64,000 nucleotides of DNA from Cerina sp048266425 (GCA_048266425.1 JBLWZN010000010.1:1-64000), one strand, 5' to 3'; positions 41,577 through 51,283 are shown, numbered from the stretch's first letter. The notes: generated by a model from the letters alone, not told the origin. A program made the numbers and translations.

Positions 41577-43340
41577 ATGACAAAATTTGAAGCATTAGGG
41601 CTGGACAAGCCCCTATTGGATGCCATTGCCGACCTTGGTTTTGAAACTCCATCAGAAGTACAGGAAAAAGCCATCCCCTTATTATTGGAAGGTGAAATCG
41701 ATTTGGTTGCCCTGGCACAGACCGGCACGGGTAAGACCGCTGCCTTCGGTTTCCCCCTAATTCAAAAAATAGATAGCACCAGTAGAACTACCCAAGGACT
41801 TATCCTATCCCCTACCCGTGAGCTCTGTATGCAGATCACCAACGAAATGCAATTGTACTCCAAATATGTAAAAGGAGTAAATGTAGTTGCCATTTATGGT
41901 GGGGCCAGCATTACGGATCAAGCCCGACAAATAAAACGGGGAGCCCAGATCGTTGTTGCTACCCCAGGTAGGATGAAAGATATGATAGGCCGTGGTTTGG
42001 TAGATATTTCCAAAATAGATTATTGCATTTTGGACGAAGCCGATGAGATGCTCAATATGGGATTTTATGAGGATATTCAGGATATCCTATCCAATTCCCC
42101 GAAAGAAAAATCTACTTGGCTGTTCTCTGCTACCATGCCCAAGGAGGTTTCCATCATCGCCAAAAAATTCATGCATTCCCCTCAAGAAATTACGGTTGGC
42201 GACAAAAACGCAGGTACTTCCACCGTACATCATGAATATTATGTTGTAAGCGGTAGGGACAGGTACAATGGACTAAAGCGGTTGGCCGATGCCAACCCGG
42301 ATATCTTTTCCGTAGTATTTTGCCGTACCAAAAGGGATACCCAAAAAGTAGCCGAAAGCCTTATCGAAGATGGCTACAACGCAGGGGCGCTCCATGGCGA
42401 CCTAAGTCAGAACCAACGCGACTTGGTTATGAACGCATTTCGAAAAAAACAGGTACAGATGTTGGTTGCCACCGACGTGGCCGCACGTGGAATCGATGTA
42501 GATGATATCACGCACGTGATCAATTATCAATTACCGGACGAGATCGAAACATATACCCACCGGAGTGGAAGAACCGGAAGGGCCGGTAAATCCGGGATTT
42601 CCATGGTGATTATTACCCGAAGCGAACTTCGAAAGATCAAATCCATAGAAAGTAAGATCAAGCAGAGTTTTGAGGCTAAAAAGATTCCAACAGGAATGGA
42701 AATCTGTGAAATACAGTTGTACCATTTAGCGAATAAAATTAAAGAGACCGAAGTAAACAAGGAGGTCGACAACTATTTACCTGCCATAAATGAAGTTCTA
42801 AAAGGATTGGACCGGGAAGAGCTCATTAAAAAAATGATTTCGGTAGAATTCTCCCGATTCTTTAATTATTATAACAAGACCAAAGATCTTAATGTCGAAA
42901 GTTCTGGGGAACGGGGTGGTAGAAAAGGAGATCGGGAAGATCGAAATGAGGCTCCGTCAGATGGCTCCGTCCGTTATTTTATAAATATTGGGGAAAAGGA
43001 TGGATATGATTGGATGTCCCTAAAGGATTTTCTAAGGGATACCGTAAATTTAGGCAAGGACGATGTTTACAAGGTAGATGTAAAGGAAAGTTTTTCATTT
43101 TTTAATACGGATGCACAGGTTACGGAAGCCATTTTGAGCACTTTTACGGATTTTAAAGTGGATGGCAGATTTGTTAACGTCGAGATTTCCAAAAACGGCG
43201 GCGGCGGTAAAGGCCGGGATCGTAACCGCGGTAAAGATAGGGGCCGAGGTAAGAGAAGAAGTGGAAATCCTGAATGGGCCCATAAAAAGGAATCTTCGGG
43301 AAGACGAAGCAAAGGAAAGAAGAACCAGGGGTTCTATTAA
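41577..43340 (+). CDS. DEAD-box RNA helicase with DbpA-like RNA-binding domain
   Basis: A 587-residue ATP-dependent RNA helicase of the DeaD/CsdA group. Q motif FEALGLDKPLLDAI and GFETPSEVQ, motif I AQTGTGKTAAF, motif II DEAD (LDEADEMLNMGF), motif III SATMP, motif VI HRSGRTGRAGKSG. A DbpA-type RRM lies at about 480-555 (RYFINIGEKDGYDW...), then a basic Gly/Arg/Lys tail. It helps ribosome assembly and mRNA turnover, especially in the cold. A strong terminator follows. Confidence 0.95.
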   Translation: MTKFEALGLDKPLLDAIADLGFETPSEVQEKAIPLLLEGEIDLVALAQTGTGKTAAFGFPLIQKIDSTSRTTQGLILSPTRELCMQITNEMQLYSKYVKGVNVVAIYGGASITDQARQIKRGAQIVVATPGRMKDMIGRGLVDISKIDYCILDEADEMLNMGFYEDIQDILSNSPKEKSTWLFSATMPKEVSIIAKKFMHSPQEITVGDKNAGTSTVHHEYYVVSGRDRYNGLKRLADANPDIFSVVFCRTKRDTQKVAESLIEDGYNAGALHGDLSQNQRDLVMNAFRKKQVQMLVATDVAARGIDVDDITHVINYQLPDEIETYTHRSGRTGRAGKSGISMVIITRSELRKIKSIESKIKQSFEAKKIPTGMEICEIQLYHLANKIKETEVNKEVDNYLPAINEVLKGLDREELIKKMISVEFSRFFNYYNKTKDLNVESSGERGGRKGDREDRNEAPSDGSVRYFINIGEKDGYDWMSLKDFLRDTVNLGKDDVYKVDVKESFSFFNTDAQVTEAILSTFTDFKVDGRFVNVEISKNGGGGKGRDRNRGKDRGRGKRRSGNPEWAHKKESSGRRSKGKKNQGFY

Positions 43341-43359
43341 GTTAATTGTATATTAAAAG

Positions 43360-43383
43360 AATACGCTCCGGCGTATTTTTTTA
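43360..43383 (+). terminator. rho-independent terminator
   Basis: AATACGC-TCCG-GCGTATT with a T-run, 20 nt after the helicase stop. Confidence 0.9.
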
Positions 43384-43417
43384 ATTTGTTGATTATTTTT
43401 AGCGTTGGATTTGCTAC

Positions 43418-44197
43418 ATGAGAAAAATTATAATGTTTTGTGTTGTCTTAACAAGTCTTTCTGCTCTTGGCCAGGACAACAATGAAGTTACCGAGGGCGA
43501 AAAGTTAAACGCCTTGGTGGTCAATGCGCAATCTGACTTTCCGTTGGAAAGTGTGCATGTTATTAACCTGAACAAAGTAATTGGTACCATTACCAATGAA
43601 AAGGGTGAATTTTCTATTACGGCTTCTGCTAACGACACCTTATATTTGTCCTATTTGGGATTTAAAACCCAAAAAATTAGGGTCACAAATGACATGCTCA
43701 AATTCAAAAATACCAAGATCGCGTTGACCGAAATGGCGTATGCGTTGGAAGAAGTCATCGTGACCCCCTATGAATTAACGGGTTTCCTGGAAATCGACGT
43801 TAAGAACATACCTATCAACGAGGGCTATCAATACAGCATTTCAGGACTGGAAAAGGGTTATGAAGCTGGAAGCAAAAATCCTAGCGCAGTAACCAAGGTT
43901 TTGGGTGCCATTCTCAATCCGGCAGATATGTTGCGCAATCTTTTTGGAAAAGATGCCAAACAGATGAAAAAGCTCCGATTGATGAAACAGGACAATCAAA
44001 TACGCGATCTATTGGCTTCTAAATTTGACCGTGAACTGCTTACCGAACTACTTCATTTGGAAAAAGTGGATATCGACGACATCCTCACCAATTGCAATTA
44101 CTCCAGATCGTTTATCGCTACGGCAAACGATCTTCAGATACTGGACGCTATCAGTGGCTGCTATGAGGACTTTAGGGTCTTGAACCGTGGCAAGTAG
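43418..44197 (+). CDS. secreted CarboxypepD_reg-like protein
   Basis: A 259-residue exported protein with signal peptide MRKIIMFCVVLTSLSALGQ. The N-terminal part (about 30-115) is a carboxypeptidase regulatory-like beta-sandwich (LNALVVNAQSDFPLESVHVINLNKVIGTITNEKGEFSI). The C-terminal part (about 120-255) is helical with a FGKDAKQMKKLR basic stretch and no known domain. Such proteins occur throughout Bacteroidota; no function is established. It stands between the helicase terminator and the amylase. Confidence 0.8.
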   Translation: MRKIIMFCVVLTSLSALGQDNNEVTEGEKLNALVVNAQSDFPLESVHVINLNKVIGTITNEKGEFSITASANDTLYLSYLGFKTQKIRVTNDMLKFKNTKIALTEMAYALEEVIVTPYELTGFLEIDVKNIPINEGYQYSISGLEKGYEAGSKNPSAVTKVLGAILNPADMLRNLFGKDAKQMKKLRLMKQDNQIRDLLASKFDRELLTELLHLEKVDIDDILTNCNYSRSFIATANDLQILDAISGCYEDFRVLNRGK

Positions 44198-44316
44198 TCG
44201 AATTGATAATTATCCCATTCATAAGGAAAAGGTAATAGAACTTGGAAAAAAGAAATTTTCTATTTCAGTTATCATTTTATAGCTTTAGGGCATAATTAAA
44301 TCCATCGAATCCAGAC

Positions 44317-46011
44317 ATGCGGAAATTACTTGTTGCCATTGCAATAGTATCCTTTATTTTTTCTTGCAAACAGGAAAAAAGTGAGCCTACCAAAGAATCC
44401 GTCGTTCTGCAGGATTCCGTCCCTAAACCCAAAAAGACCTCTCCTTTTTTCTGGGAAGGTGCCAACGTTTATTTTTTGTTGACCGATCGCTTTTATAACG
44501 GCAATCCTGGAAATGATATAAATTTTGGAAGAACCGATACCACTGGAGTCCTCCGTGGATTCATGGGCGGCGACATTGCCGGCATAACCAAAAAATTGGA
44601 AGAAGGCTATTTTACAAACCTAGGGGTAAATGCCATTTGGTTTTCGCCCCCAGTGGAACAAATACACGGGGTGGTCGACGAAGGTACGGGAAAAACGTAT
44701 GGTTATCATGGGTATTGGGCCAAGGACTGGACCGCGGTGGATCCCAATTTCGGAACTAAAAAAGACTTGGAAAAGATGGTGAATACCGCGCATTCCAAAG
44801 GGATTCGAATACTTTTGGATGTTGTTATGAACCATACCGGACCTGTAACCGAGGAAGATCCTGTTTGGCCATCAGAATGGGTACGCACTGGTCCTTTGTG
44901 CGACTATACCAGTTATTTGTCAACCACCGAATGTACCTTGGTAAAAAACTTACCGGATATCCATACAGAAACCGACGAGGCTGTGGAATTACCTGATGCC
45001 CTTCTGGCCAAATGGAAGGATGAAGGGAGGTTGAGCCAGGAATTGGACGAATTGCAGTTGTTCTTTGAACGCACCGGATATTCCAGGGCTCCCCGGTTTT
45101 ATATAATCAAATGGTTGACAGATTATGTGAACGATTTGGGGATTGATGGATTTAGGGTTGATACGGCAAAGCATGTCAACGAACAATCTTGGTCCGAATT
45201 GTATAAGGAAGCGTCCTTTGCCCTGGATTCATGGAGAAAAAGACATCCAGATCAGGTGTTTGACAGTACCCCTTTTTATATGGTTGGTGAGGTTTACGGT
45301 TATAATATTTCCAATGGAAGGGAATTTAATTTTGGTGATAAAAAGGTAGATTACTTTAATTACGGATACAAGAGCCTTATCAATTTTGAATTGAAGTCGG
45401 ACGCCCATAGCGATTATGAAACTGTCTTTAAAAAATACAGTGATCTGCTACAAACCAAACTAAAAGGGAAAAGCGTCCTAAATTATTTGACCTCCCATGA
45501 TGATATGGATCCGTTTGACAAGGAAAGGAAGTCCCCGTATTACGATGCCAATATTTTGTTGCTTACACCAGGTGCATCCCAGATTTACTATGGTGATGAA
45601 ACCTCAAGAAGCCTTACTATAGAAGGGGCTGAAGGCGATGCCACCTTGCGGTCGTTTATGAATTGGGCCGAAACGGACAGCCTGCCGGAAAAACAGAAAA
45701 TCTTGCACTACTGGCAAAAGTTGGGCAAATTCCGACATGACCATCCAGCGGTAGGTGCCGGCATGCATATGCGCTTATCCAAATTGCCCTACGTCTTCAG
45801 CAGGACCTTCATAGATGGCGAATTCAAGGATAAGGTCGTTGTGGGCCTGGATTTGCCCAAGGGCAAGAAATCATTAAATGTAAAAGGTTTCTTCGGGGAT
45901 AAGACCATGTTATACGACACGTTCTCCGAAACAACGGTGGAAGTAACCAACGGACAGGTGACGTTGGATAACGATTTTGACATTGCGTTGTTAGAACTGG
46001 CCAAACCATAG
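44317..46011 (+). CDS. GH13 alpha-amylase family lipoprotein
   Basis: A 564-residue glycoside hydrolase family 13 lipoprotein (MRKLLVAIAIVSFIFSC). The TIM barrel keeps region I DVVMNHTGPV, region II GFRVDTAKHV (nucleophile Asp), region III VGEVYGY (acid/base Glu) and region IV TSHDD. An extra Cys-bearing segment (PLCDYTSYLSTTECTL) lies in the B domain, and the C-terminal beta sandwich follows. It likely acts on starch or maltodextrins at the cell surface or in the periplasm, as MalS-like enzymes do. It is 119 nt after the previous gene, same strand, with no PUL/SusCD pair visible here. Confidence 0.93.
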   Translation: MRKLLVAIAIVSFIFSCKQEKSEPTKESVVLQDSVPKPKKTSPFFWEGANVYFLLTDRFYNGNPGNDINFGRTDTTGVLRGFMGGDIAGITKKLEEGYFTNLGVNAIWFSPPVEQIHGVVDEGTGKTYGYHGYWAKDWTAVDPNFGTKKDLEKMVNTAHSKGIRILLDVVMNHTGPVTEEDPVWPSEWVRTGPLCDYTSYLSTTECTLVKNLPDIHTETDEAVELPDALLAKWKDEGRLSQELDELQLFFERTGYSRAPRFYIIKWLTDYVNDLGIDGFRVDTAKHVNEQSWSELYKEASFALDSWRKRHPDQVFDSTPFYMVGEVYGYNISNGREFNFGDKKVDYFNYGYKSLINFELKSDAHSDYETVFKKYSDLLQTKLKGKSVLNYLTSHDDMDPFDKERKSPYYDANILLLTPGASQIYYGDETSRSLTIEGAEGDATLRSFMNWAETDSLPEKQKILHYWQKLGKFRHDHPAVGAGMHMRLSKLPYVFSRTFIDGEFKDKVVVGLDLPKGKKSLNVKGFFGDKTMLYDTFSETTVEVTNGQVTLDNDFDIALLELAKP

Positions 46012-46138
46012 CCCTCCCCTATTTTCCCGACTGCATATCATAAATACCTAATCTTTCGTTAAACTAAAAATGGATATCGGTTCCGCCATTCCGTTGGTGT
46101 AACTTTGAATCCGATTTTTGTTGTACAAATTTGTAACG

Positions 46139-46957
46139 GTGAATAGAAGAAACTTTATTCTTAAAATCCTTTCATTATTTTCCTTGACCCTCGGAATGAT
46201 CGTTCTAGATGCATTTTGGTTTGAGCGATATATTATCCAATGGAATAAATTTGATATTTCCGAAAGGGGTTCCGACAAAATAAAGACTGTCCAATTAACA
46301 GATCTTCACATCGATGAAATCCTTTCCTTCCACCATTCCATAGCCAAAAGAATCAACCGGGAACGGCCCGATCTGATTTTTATTACGGGCGATTCCGTTA
46401 ACCGGACCAGTAAGCTGCGCATATTTGAGGAATTCCTAAAACTTATCGACCCAAAAATCCAAAAGATCGCGATCATGGGCAATAAGGAATACGAAGCAAA
46501 AGTCGATATTGATTTGTTCAAAAGAATATTGGAAGCCCATAACGGAAGACTTTTGATCAATGAGGCCATCGTATTTAAACGAAAAGGCAGGAACATCAAC
46601 ATTATAGGGCTTGATGATTACATTGGTTCCAACCCAGATTATTATACTACGGCCAAAAATTTGGATAAAACACTGGAAACGATAGTGCTGAACCATTGCC
46701 CCCAATATAGGGACGATATTGAACGGATCAATCGAGGTCTAAAAATAAATTTAAAGGCCATACTTTGTGGTCATACCCATGGGGGACAAATCACATTTTT
46801 TGGACAGCCGTTTATTACGCCAAAAGGAAGTGGCAGATATGTAAAAGGATGGTATAGGTCCAAAGAGACCAAAATGTATGTTTCTAAAGGTGTAGGTACG
46901 ACCGTTTTCCCAATTCGTTTTTGGTGCAGGGCCGAAGCCACAATCTTTTATGTTTAA
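46139..46957 (+). CDS. metallophosphoesterase (YkuE-like)
   Basis: A 272-residue membrane-anchored calcineurin-like phosphoesterase. After an N-terminal helix (FILKILSLFSLTLGMIVL), the motifs are TDLHID (D-x-H), ITGDSVN (GD), MGNKEYE in place of the usual GN(H/W)(D/E), and CGHTHGGQ. The third motif lacks His, a feature also recalled in other membrane-linked members. The ORF starts at a TTG further left; I use GTG 46139 because it is followed by a more typical basic signal-anchor; the start is uncertain. Substrate unknown; YkuE relatives are Tat-exported phosphodiesterases or UDP-sugar hydrolases. Confidence 0.82.
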   Translation: MNRRNFILKILSLFSLTLGMIVLDAFWFERYIIQWNKFDISERGSDKIKTVQLTDLHIDEILSFHHSIAKRINRERPDLIFITGDSVNRTSKLRIFEEFLKLIDPKIQKIAIMGNKEYEAKVDIDLFKRILEAHNGRLLINEAIVFKRKGRNINIIGLDDYIGSNPDYYTTAKNLDKTLETIVLNHCPQYRDDIERINRGLKINLKAILCGHTHGGQITFFGQPFITPKGSGRYVKGWYRSKETKMYVSKGVGTTVFPIRFWCRAEATIFYV

Positions 46958-46971
46958 CAAAGGCCTATTGT

Positions 46972-47628
46972 TTATCTGTCGTCATTATACCTGGCCATTA
47001 TATCCTTTAAACTCCGAATCGATTTTTTGGTCCAATCCAATCGTTTTTCCATTTTCTCATCAGGGGTCAAGGGCCACGACAAATTGGATTGTCGCAATTT
47101 GTAGGTTAGGCTCTGTAAAATAATGGCGGCAGAAACCGAAATGTTCAGGCTTTCCGTAAATCCCACCATAGGAACTTTCAAAAAACAATCCGCATTGTCC
47201 AATACGGTTTGGCTCAGTCCTTCCTTCTCCGTTCCAAAAAAAAGTGCGGTCTTCGAGTCGAGCTTAAAATCTTCCAACAAACTGGCATCGTGGTGGGGGG
47301 TTGTAGCAACGATTTTGTAGCCTTTTTGCCTCAGGGCATCCATACAGGTCAAGGCATCATCATATCGAAATACATCGACCCATTTTTCGGCACCTAGGGA
47401 GATATCCTTGTCCAATCGTTTTCCGTATCTGTTTTCAATAACATGGGCCTCTTGGACCCCAAAAACTTCACAGGTCCTAATAACTGCACTTGTATTGTGC
47501 ATTTGGTACACATCCTCAATAGCTATGGTAATGTATTTGGTCCTTGCTTCCAACACTTGTAAAAAACGGGCCTTTCTTTCTGGGGTTATAAACCCTTCCA
47601 GATATTCCAAAAGCTGAAAATCTATCAT
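46972..47628 (-). CDS. trmH: tRNA (guanosine-2'-O-)-methyltransferase
   Basis: A 218-residue SPOUT-class enzyme that methylates the 2'-O of G18 in tRNA. It contains ITIAIEDVYQMHNTSAVIRTCEVFGV, the knotted domain with FFGTEKEGLSQ and the C-terminal MVGFTESLNISVSAAIIL. Length fits TrmH. No signal. Divergent from the sirtuin gene with 315 nt between. Confidence 0.93.
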   Translation of the reverse strand: MIDFQLLEYLEGFITPERKARFLQVLEARTKYITIAIEDVYQMHNTSAVIRTCEVFGVQEAHVIENRYGKRLDKDISLGAEKWVDVFRYDDALTCMDALRQKGYKIVATTPHHDASLLEDFKLDSKTALFFGTEKEGLSQTVLDNADCFLKVPMVGFTESLNISVSAAIILQSLTYKLRQSNLSWPLTPDEKMEKRLDWTKKSIRSLKDIMARYNDDR

Positions 47629-47943
47629 AGAACTCGGTTAAACTTATTCCTTTGGCTACAAATATCACATTTTACCTCCATATTTAGCCATTTTGGATCG
47701 CTTTAAGGCCACTATGTTAGTGATAATTGCCCCATCGGGGCAGAATACGTCCGAACGAAAAGGACGACCAGCCGATACTTTATGTAATAACAAAAAATTT
47801 ACAAGTGTTCCTGATTCAAAAAATTAATTGGTAATAATGTGTGCACACTTTATATTTAAATCCCTTCCAAAAGAAATCATTGGATTAATTCATTAGATTG
47901 GAAGGTTACCCTTATTTTTAATGTAAAGTAATAAATTTCTACA
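47629..47943. other. intergenic region with two hairpins
   Basis: 315 nt. Two adjacent hairpins lie at 47728-47742 and 47748-47766; elsewhere AT-rich. No ORF. Confidence 0.5.
47728..47766. other. pair of adjacent hairpins of unknown role
   Basis: TGCCCC-ATC-GGGGCA, then after 5 nt CGTCC-N9-GGACG. Neither is followed by a T-run on either strand, so they are not simple terminators. They could be a folded repeat relic or a short structured RNA. Confidence 0.4.
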
Positions 47944-48636
47944 ATGAAAAAGAAAATTGTAATCCTAACGGGTGCGGGAATGAGCGCCGAGAGTGGCCTT
48001 AAAACGTTTAGGGATGCGGACGGACTATGGGAAGGTCACGATGTTATGGAAGTTGCCTCCCCCGAAGGGTATAGGAAGAACCCGGAACTGGTCTTGGATT
48101 TTTACAACCAAAGAAGAAGGCAACTTTTGAAGGTTGAGCCCAATATGGCCCATTTGGCACTGGCTGAACTCGAAGCATATTACGAGGTGACTATAATTAC
48201 CCAGAATGTGGACGACCTTCATGAAAGGGCAGGTAGCTCACATGTCGTCCACCTGCATGGAGAGCTGCTCAAAGTGAGGAGCAGCCATAACAAGAATTTA
48301 ATATTGGATTGGAAAACCGATCTCCATTTGGGCGATTATTGCGAGAACGGATATCAATTGCGACCACATATTGTATGGTTCGGGGAAGAAGTGCCGTTGA
48401 TGGAACAAGCCATGGAAATTACCCAAAATGCCGATGTGCTAATAATCATTGGGACATCTATGCAGGTATATCCGGCAGCGGGGCTGGTAAATTACGCCCC
48501 AAATGAGATTCCAATTTATTTTGTTGATCCCAGGCCCAATATTGGGTCCAGGGATTTCAGGAATCTCAAGGTAATTTCCCAAACAGCTGTAAATGGTGTA
48601 CCAGATTTGGTCCGGGAATTGATAAAGGGAAATTAA
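47944..48636 (+). CDS. cobB: NAD-dependent deacylase, sirtuin class III, zinc-ligand poor
   Basis: A 230-residue sirtuin that removes acyl groups from lysines with NAD. Rossmann motif GAGMSAESGLKTFRD, catalytic His105 in HLHGEL, TQNVDDLHERAG, and LRPHIVWFGE are present. Tyr54 and Arg57 (FYNQR) match the SIRT5/CobB pair for succinyl and malonyl lysine. The small zinc domain normally has four cysteines; here the span from VRSSHNKN to GYQLRPH has one Cys only, so a bound zinc is unlikely. Convergent with the WecA-like gene. Confidence 0.9.
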   Translation: MKKKIVILTGAGMSAESGLKTFRDADGLWEGHDVMEVASPEGYRKNPELVLDFYNQRRRQLLKVEPNMAHLALAELEAYYEVTIITQNVDDLHERAGSSHVVHLHGELLKVRSSHNKNLILDWKTDLHLGDYCENGYQLRPHIVWFGEEVPLMEQAMEITQNADVLIIIGTSMQVYPAAGLVNYAPNEIPIYFVDPRPNIGSRDFRNLKVISQTAVNGVPDLVRELIKGN

Positions 48637-48657
48637 ATTAGGAAGTATAAGCAAGTA

Positions 48658-49791
48658 TTAATTGCTGATATCAAATATCCGGGATCTGTAGTGTTTTAAA
48701 AAATACACTTTACCTTCCCTGCGTTCAAAACAAAAAGGAAAAAGGAACAGGGCCGTTCCGGATGCAATAATCAAAATGGCTTGCAGATTAATATTCAGAT
48801 CTTGGGTATAAAAGGCCAATGCTCCCAGAACAATGGAGCAGAGAACGATAAACAACGTACTCTGGGCATGGTTTAGGCCCAGATCTAGCAAACGGTGATG
48901 TATATGGTTTTTATCGGCAGTAAAGGGGCTCTTGCCTTGATAGGCCCTAACTACAAATACCCTAAGGGTGTCCATCAACGGATAAAATACAATTGCTATA
49001 CCTAATATCGCACCATTGCCCAAGGTCTCGGGAATCGCTAAGTTTTGGTTAATACTAATAAAAGAGACACAGAGGTACGCCAACAAAAATCCAACGATCA
49101 TGGTGCCGGTGTCCCCCATAAAAATCTTCTTTTTGCCAGAAAAATTATAATATAGAAAGGGTACCAGGGCACCCACCAAAGCAAATGCTACCAAGGCTGG
49201 CCCTACCAATCCAATAGTAAAGAAAAAAATCCCAAAGGTAAGACTGGATAAAAGTCCGACACTACCAGCTAGGCCATCGATACCATCAATAAGGTTGTAG
49301 GCATTGATCAACAGGACGAAAACAAAGACGGTAAAGCTAACCGAAGGCACATAGGACAATTCCTCCAAGCCAAACACACCACCAAAGCTTTGGATCCTAA
49401 TATCCATCAATATAATGATCATTAACGAGACCAATATCTGGGAACCAAACTTTTTGCCTGCCGTTAGGATAACCAAATCGTCCTTAACCCCTAAAAAAAA
49501 CAGGATAATAAGTCCGGCCATTAAGAACATAAGGTCAGAAAGCCTTAGACAGCCACCAATGATTGCGAGAACAAAAAAGACCCCCATAAAAATACCTACA
49601 CCACCGAGGTTCGGTACTTTTTTGGTGTGTGCGCTCCTAGAACTTGGCACTGCCATAATATCCTTTCTATAAGCCACATAAATAATTGCTGGATAAGCAA
49701 TTGCAGCTACAATAAAAGAGATGCAGAAAGTAGCAAGAATCCAATATTCAGCTGGCAAATTTGCAAGATATGATTGTATAGTTAATGGCAT
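48658..49791 (-). CDS. MraY/WecA-like glycosyl phosphate transferase
   Basis: A 377-residue polytopic membrane enzyme with about 10-11 helices. It transfers a HexNAc-1-phosphate to undecaprenyl phosphate; conserved parts are NAYNLIDGIDGLAGSVG, MGDTGTMIVGFLLAY and NHIHHRLLDLGL with catalytic acidic residues. It is likely the initiating step for O-antigen or other envelope polysaccharide, with no other glycan genes beside it in this window. A TAAATTTG promoter element lies about 31 nt upstream. Confidence 0.92.
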   Translation of the reverse strand: MPLTIQSYLANLPAEYWILATFCISFIVAAIAYPAIIYVAYRKDIMAVPSSRSAHTKKVPNLGGVGIFMGVFFVLAIIGGCLRLSDLMFLMAGLIILFFLGVKDDLVILTAGKKFGSQILVSLMIIILMDIRIQSFGGVFGLEELSYVPSVSFTVFVFVLLINAYNLIDGIDGLAGSVGLLSSLTFGIFFFTIGLVGPALVAFALVGALVPFLYYNFSGKKKIFMGDTGTMIVGFLLAYLCVSFISINQNLAIPETLGNGAILGIAIVFYPLMDTLRVFVVRAYQGKSPFTADKNHIHHRLLDLGLNHAQSTLFIVLCSIVLGALAFYTQDLNINLQAILIIASGTALFLFPFCFERREGKVYFLKHYRSRIFDISN

Positions 49792-49822
49792 TATAATGTT
49801 CTCTTCATTTACCTTATGTTCG

Positions 49823-49830
49823 CAAATTTA
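49823..49830 (-). promoter_or_regulatory. -7 promoter element (TAAATTTG) of the WecA-like gene
   Basis: Minus-strand TAAATTTG, 31 nt before the ATG at 49791. Confidence 0.5.
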
Positions 49831-50040
49831 AATCAAAATAATTTAAAAGGTCATTTTTTCCGATGTACTACGCTTATTTTTTTTGTTGGGGCGGCGAAAA
49901 ATTCCTATAATTCAAACAGGGCATGTAATCTACAACCTATCCTTCCCGAGGCGCAAGCCCAAAAATAGTTTTAGGACAAAATAAATACTCCCCCACTTTG
50001 GGAAATGGGAATAAACCTTTTTCTATTTTTATAGTCCAAG

Positions 50041-50604
50041 ATGCAAATTAAGTCGATTCCATTGGTAGGAGAAGAAACCTTAGTCCATCAATTAAAGCAC
50101 AAGGATAGTCAGGCCAAGGCTTTTGAAGTATTGTTAAATACCTATAAAGAACGGCTCTACTGGCATATCCGAAGGATAGTGCTGGACCATGACGATGCGG
50201 ATGACGTGTTACAGAATACGTTTATCAAGGTTTTTAACCACATTGATGGATTTAAAGGGGAAAGTAAACTCTATTCCTGGCTTTATCGCATAGCTACCAA
50301 TGAAGCATTGACCTTTCTGAAATCAAAATCAAAAAAATTAGGGATTGGCGACGATGACATACAGGAGAGAATGATTGATAGACTAGAGGCCGATGTATAT
50401 TTTGAAGGGGATGAAATACAATTAAAGTTGCAAAGGGCAATCGCCACTTTACCGGAACGTCAAAAATTGGTATTTAATATGAAATACTATGACGAGTTAA
50501 AATATAACGAGATCGCGGAAATTTTGGGAACTTCTGTTGGAGGGCTTAAAGCCTCCTACCACTTGGCCGTAAAGAAATTAGAGGAATATTTAAAAGGGAT
50601 TTAA
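50041..50604 (+). CDS. ECF-type RNA polymerase sigma factor
   Basis: A 187-residue group 4 sigma-70 factor. Region 2 at about 20-95 includes DADDVLQNTFIKVFNHIDGFKGESKLYSWLYRIATNEALTFLK, and region 4 at about 125-180 shows LPERQKLVFNMKYYDELKYNEIAEILGTSVGGLKASYHLAVKKLEEYL. It is followed by a predicted membrane protein with a cytoplasmic head (possible anti-sigma) and an exported LTxxQ-like protein, as in Flavobacteria sigma/anti-sigma/sensor units. The regulon is unknown; envelope stress is a reasonable guess. Confidence 0.93.
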   Translation: MQIKSIPLVGEETLVHQLKHKDSQAKAFEVLLNTYKERLYWHIRRIVLDHDDADDVLQNTFIKVFNHIDGFKGESKLYSWLYRIATNEALTFLKSKSKKLGIGDDDIQERMIDRLEADVYFEGDEIQLKLQRAIATLPERQKLVFNMKYYDELKYNEIAEILGTSVGGLKASYHLAVKKLEEYLKGI

Positions 50605-50755
50605 ATTACCTTGGATCAAGCAAACGAGAAATCCCCTGAAATAATTGTTCCAAAAACAGGTGTTAGGCAACAAAACTAAATACTTTTAGGATTAAACCAT
50701 TTAGCATACAGACAGTCAAAGTATTAGGATGAAATGAATATGAATTTTCTCCATC

Positions 50756-51283
50756 ATGAAAAAAAATAACAGAAATTCCGGATTTAAGGTGCCCGAACAC
50801 TATTTTGAGGAGTTCACGGATAGAATTTTGGATAAGGTTGCCCAAACTAGGGATTCCATCAAAGAGAATATACTTCCAAAAGATCAAGGTTTTACCGTTC
50901 CACAAGGATATTTTGAAACCTTGAATCAAGAAATTCTTGGAAAGCTTGATAAAAAGGAGTCAAAGGTCATCCCATTGCGTGCCAATAGAAGAATATATTA
51001 TGCAGTAGCTTCTGTTGCTGCAGGGCTCCTATTGTTCCTGGGATTGAAGTTGTCCCTTGATAAACCACTTACCTTTAGTGATCTGGCGATTCAAGATATT
51101 GAAAACTATTTTCAGAACAATGAATTGGACATGAGTTCTTACGAGATTGCGGAAATGCTTCCCATAGACCAGGTGGAAATCAATGATATTTTAAATGATG
51201 GGATACAGGATGCTGCAATTCTGGATTATTTGGACAACAACACGGACGATTTTGAGGAACTAAATTTGAATTACAATGAATAG
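50756..51283 (+). CDS. putative anti-sigma factor, single-pass membrane protein
   Basis: A 175-residue protein with a cytoplasmic head of about 75 residues (two related short blocks: GFKVPEHYFEEFTDRILDK and GFTVPQGYFETLNQEILGK), one helix at about 82-102 (VASVAAGLLLFLGLKLSL), then an acidic periplasmic part. The repeated GF(K/T)VPxxYFExxxxxI unit is characteristic of Flavobacteria anti-sigma-like proteins following ECF sigmas. It starts 151 nt after the sigma gene and overlaps the following gene by 8 nt. Function is inferred from position. Confidence 0.75.
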   Translation: MKKNNRNSGFKVPEHYFEEFTDRILDKVAQTRDSIKENILPKDQGFTVPQGYFETLNQEILGKLDKKESKVIPLRANRRIYYAVASVAAGLLLFLGLKLSLDKPLTFSDLAIQDIENYFQNNELDMSSYEIAEMLPIDQVEINDILNDGIQDAAILDYLDNNTDDFEELNLNYNE

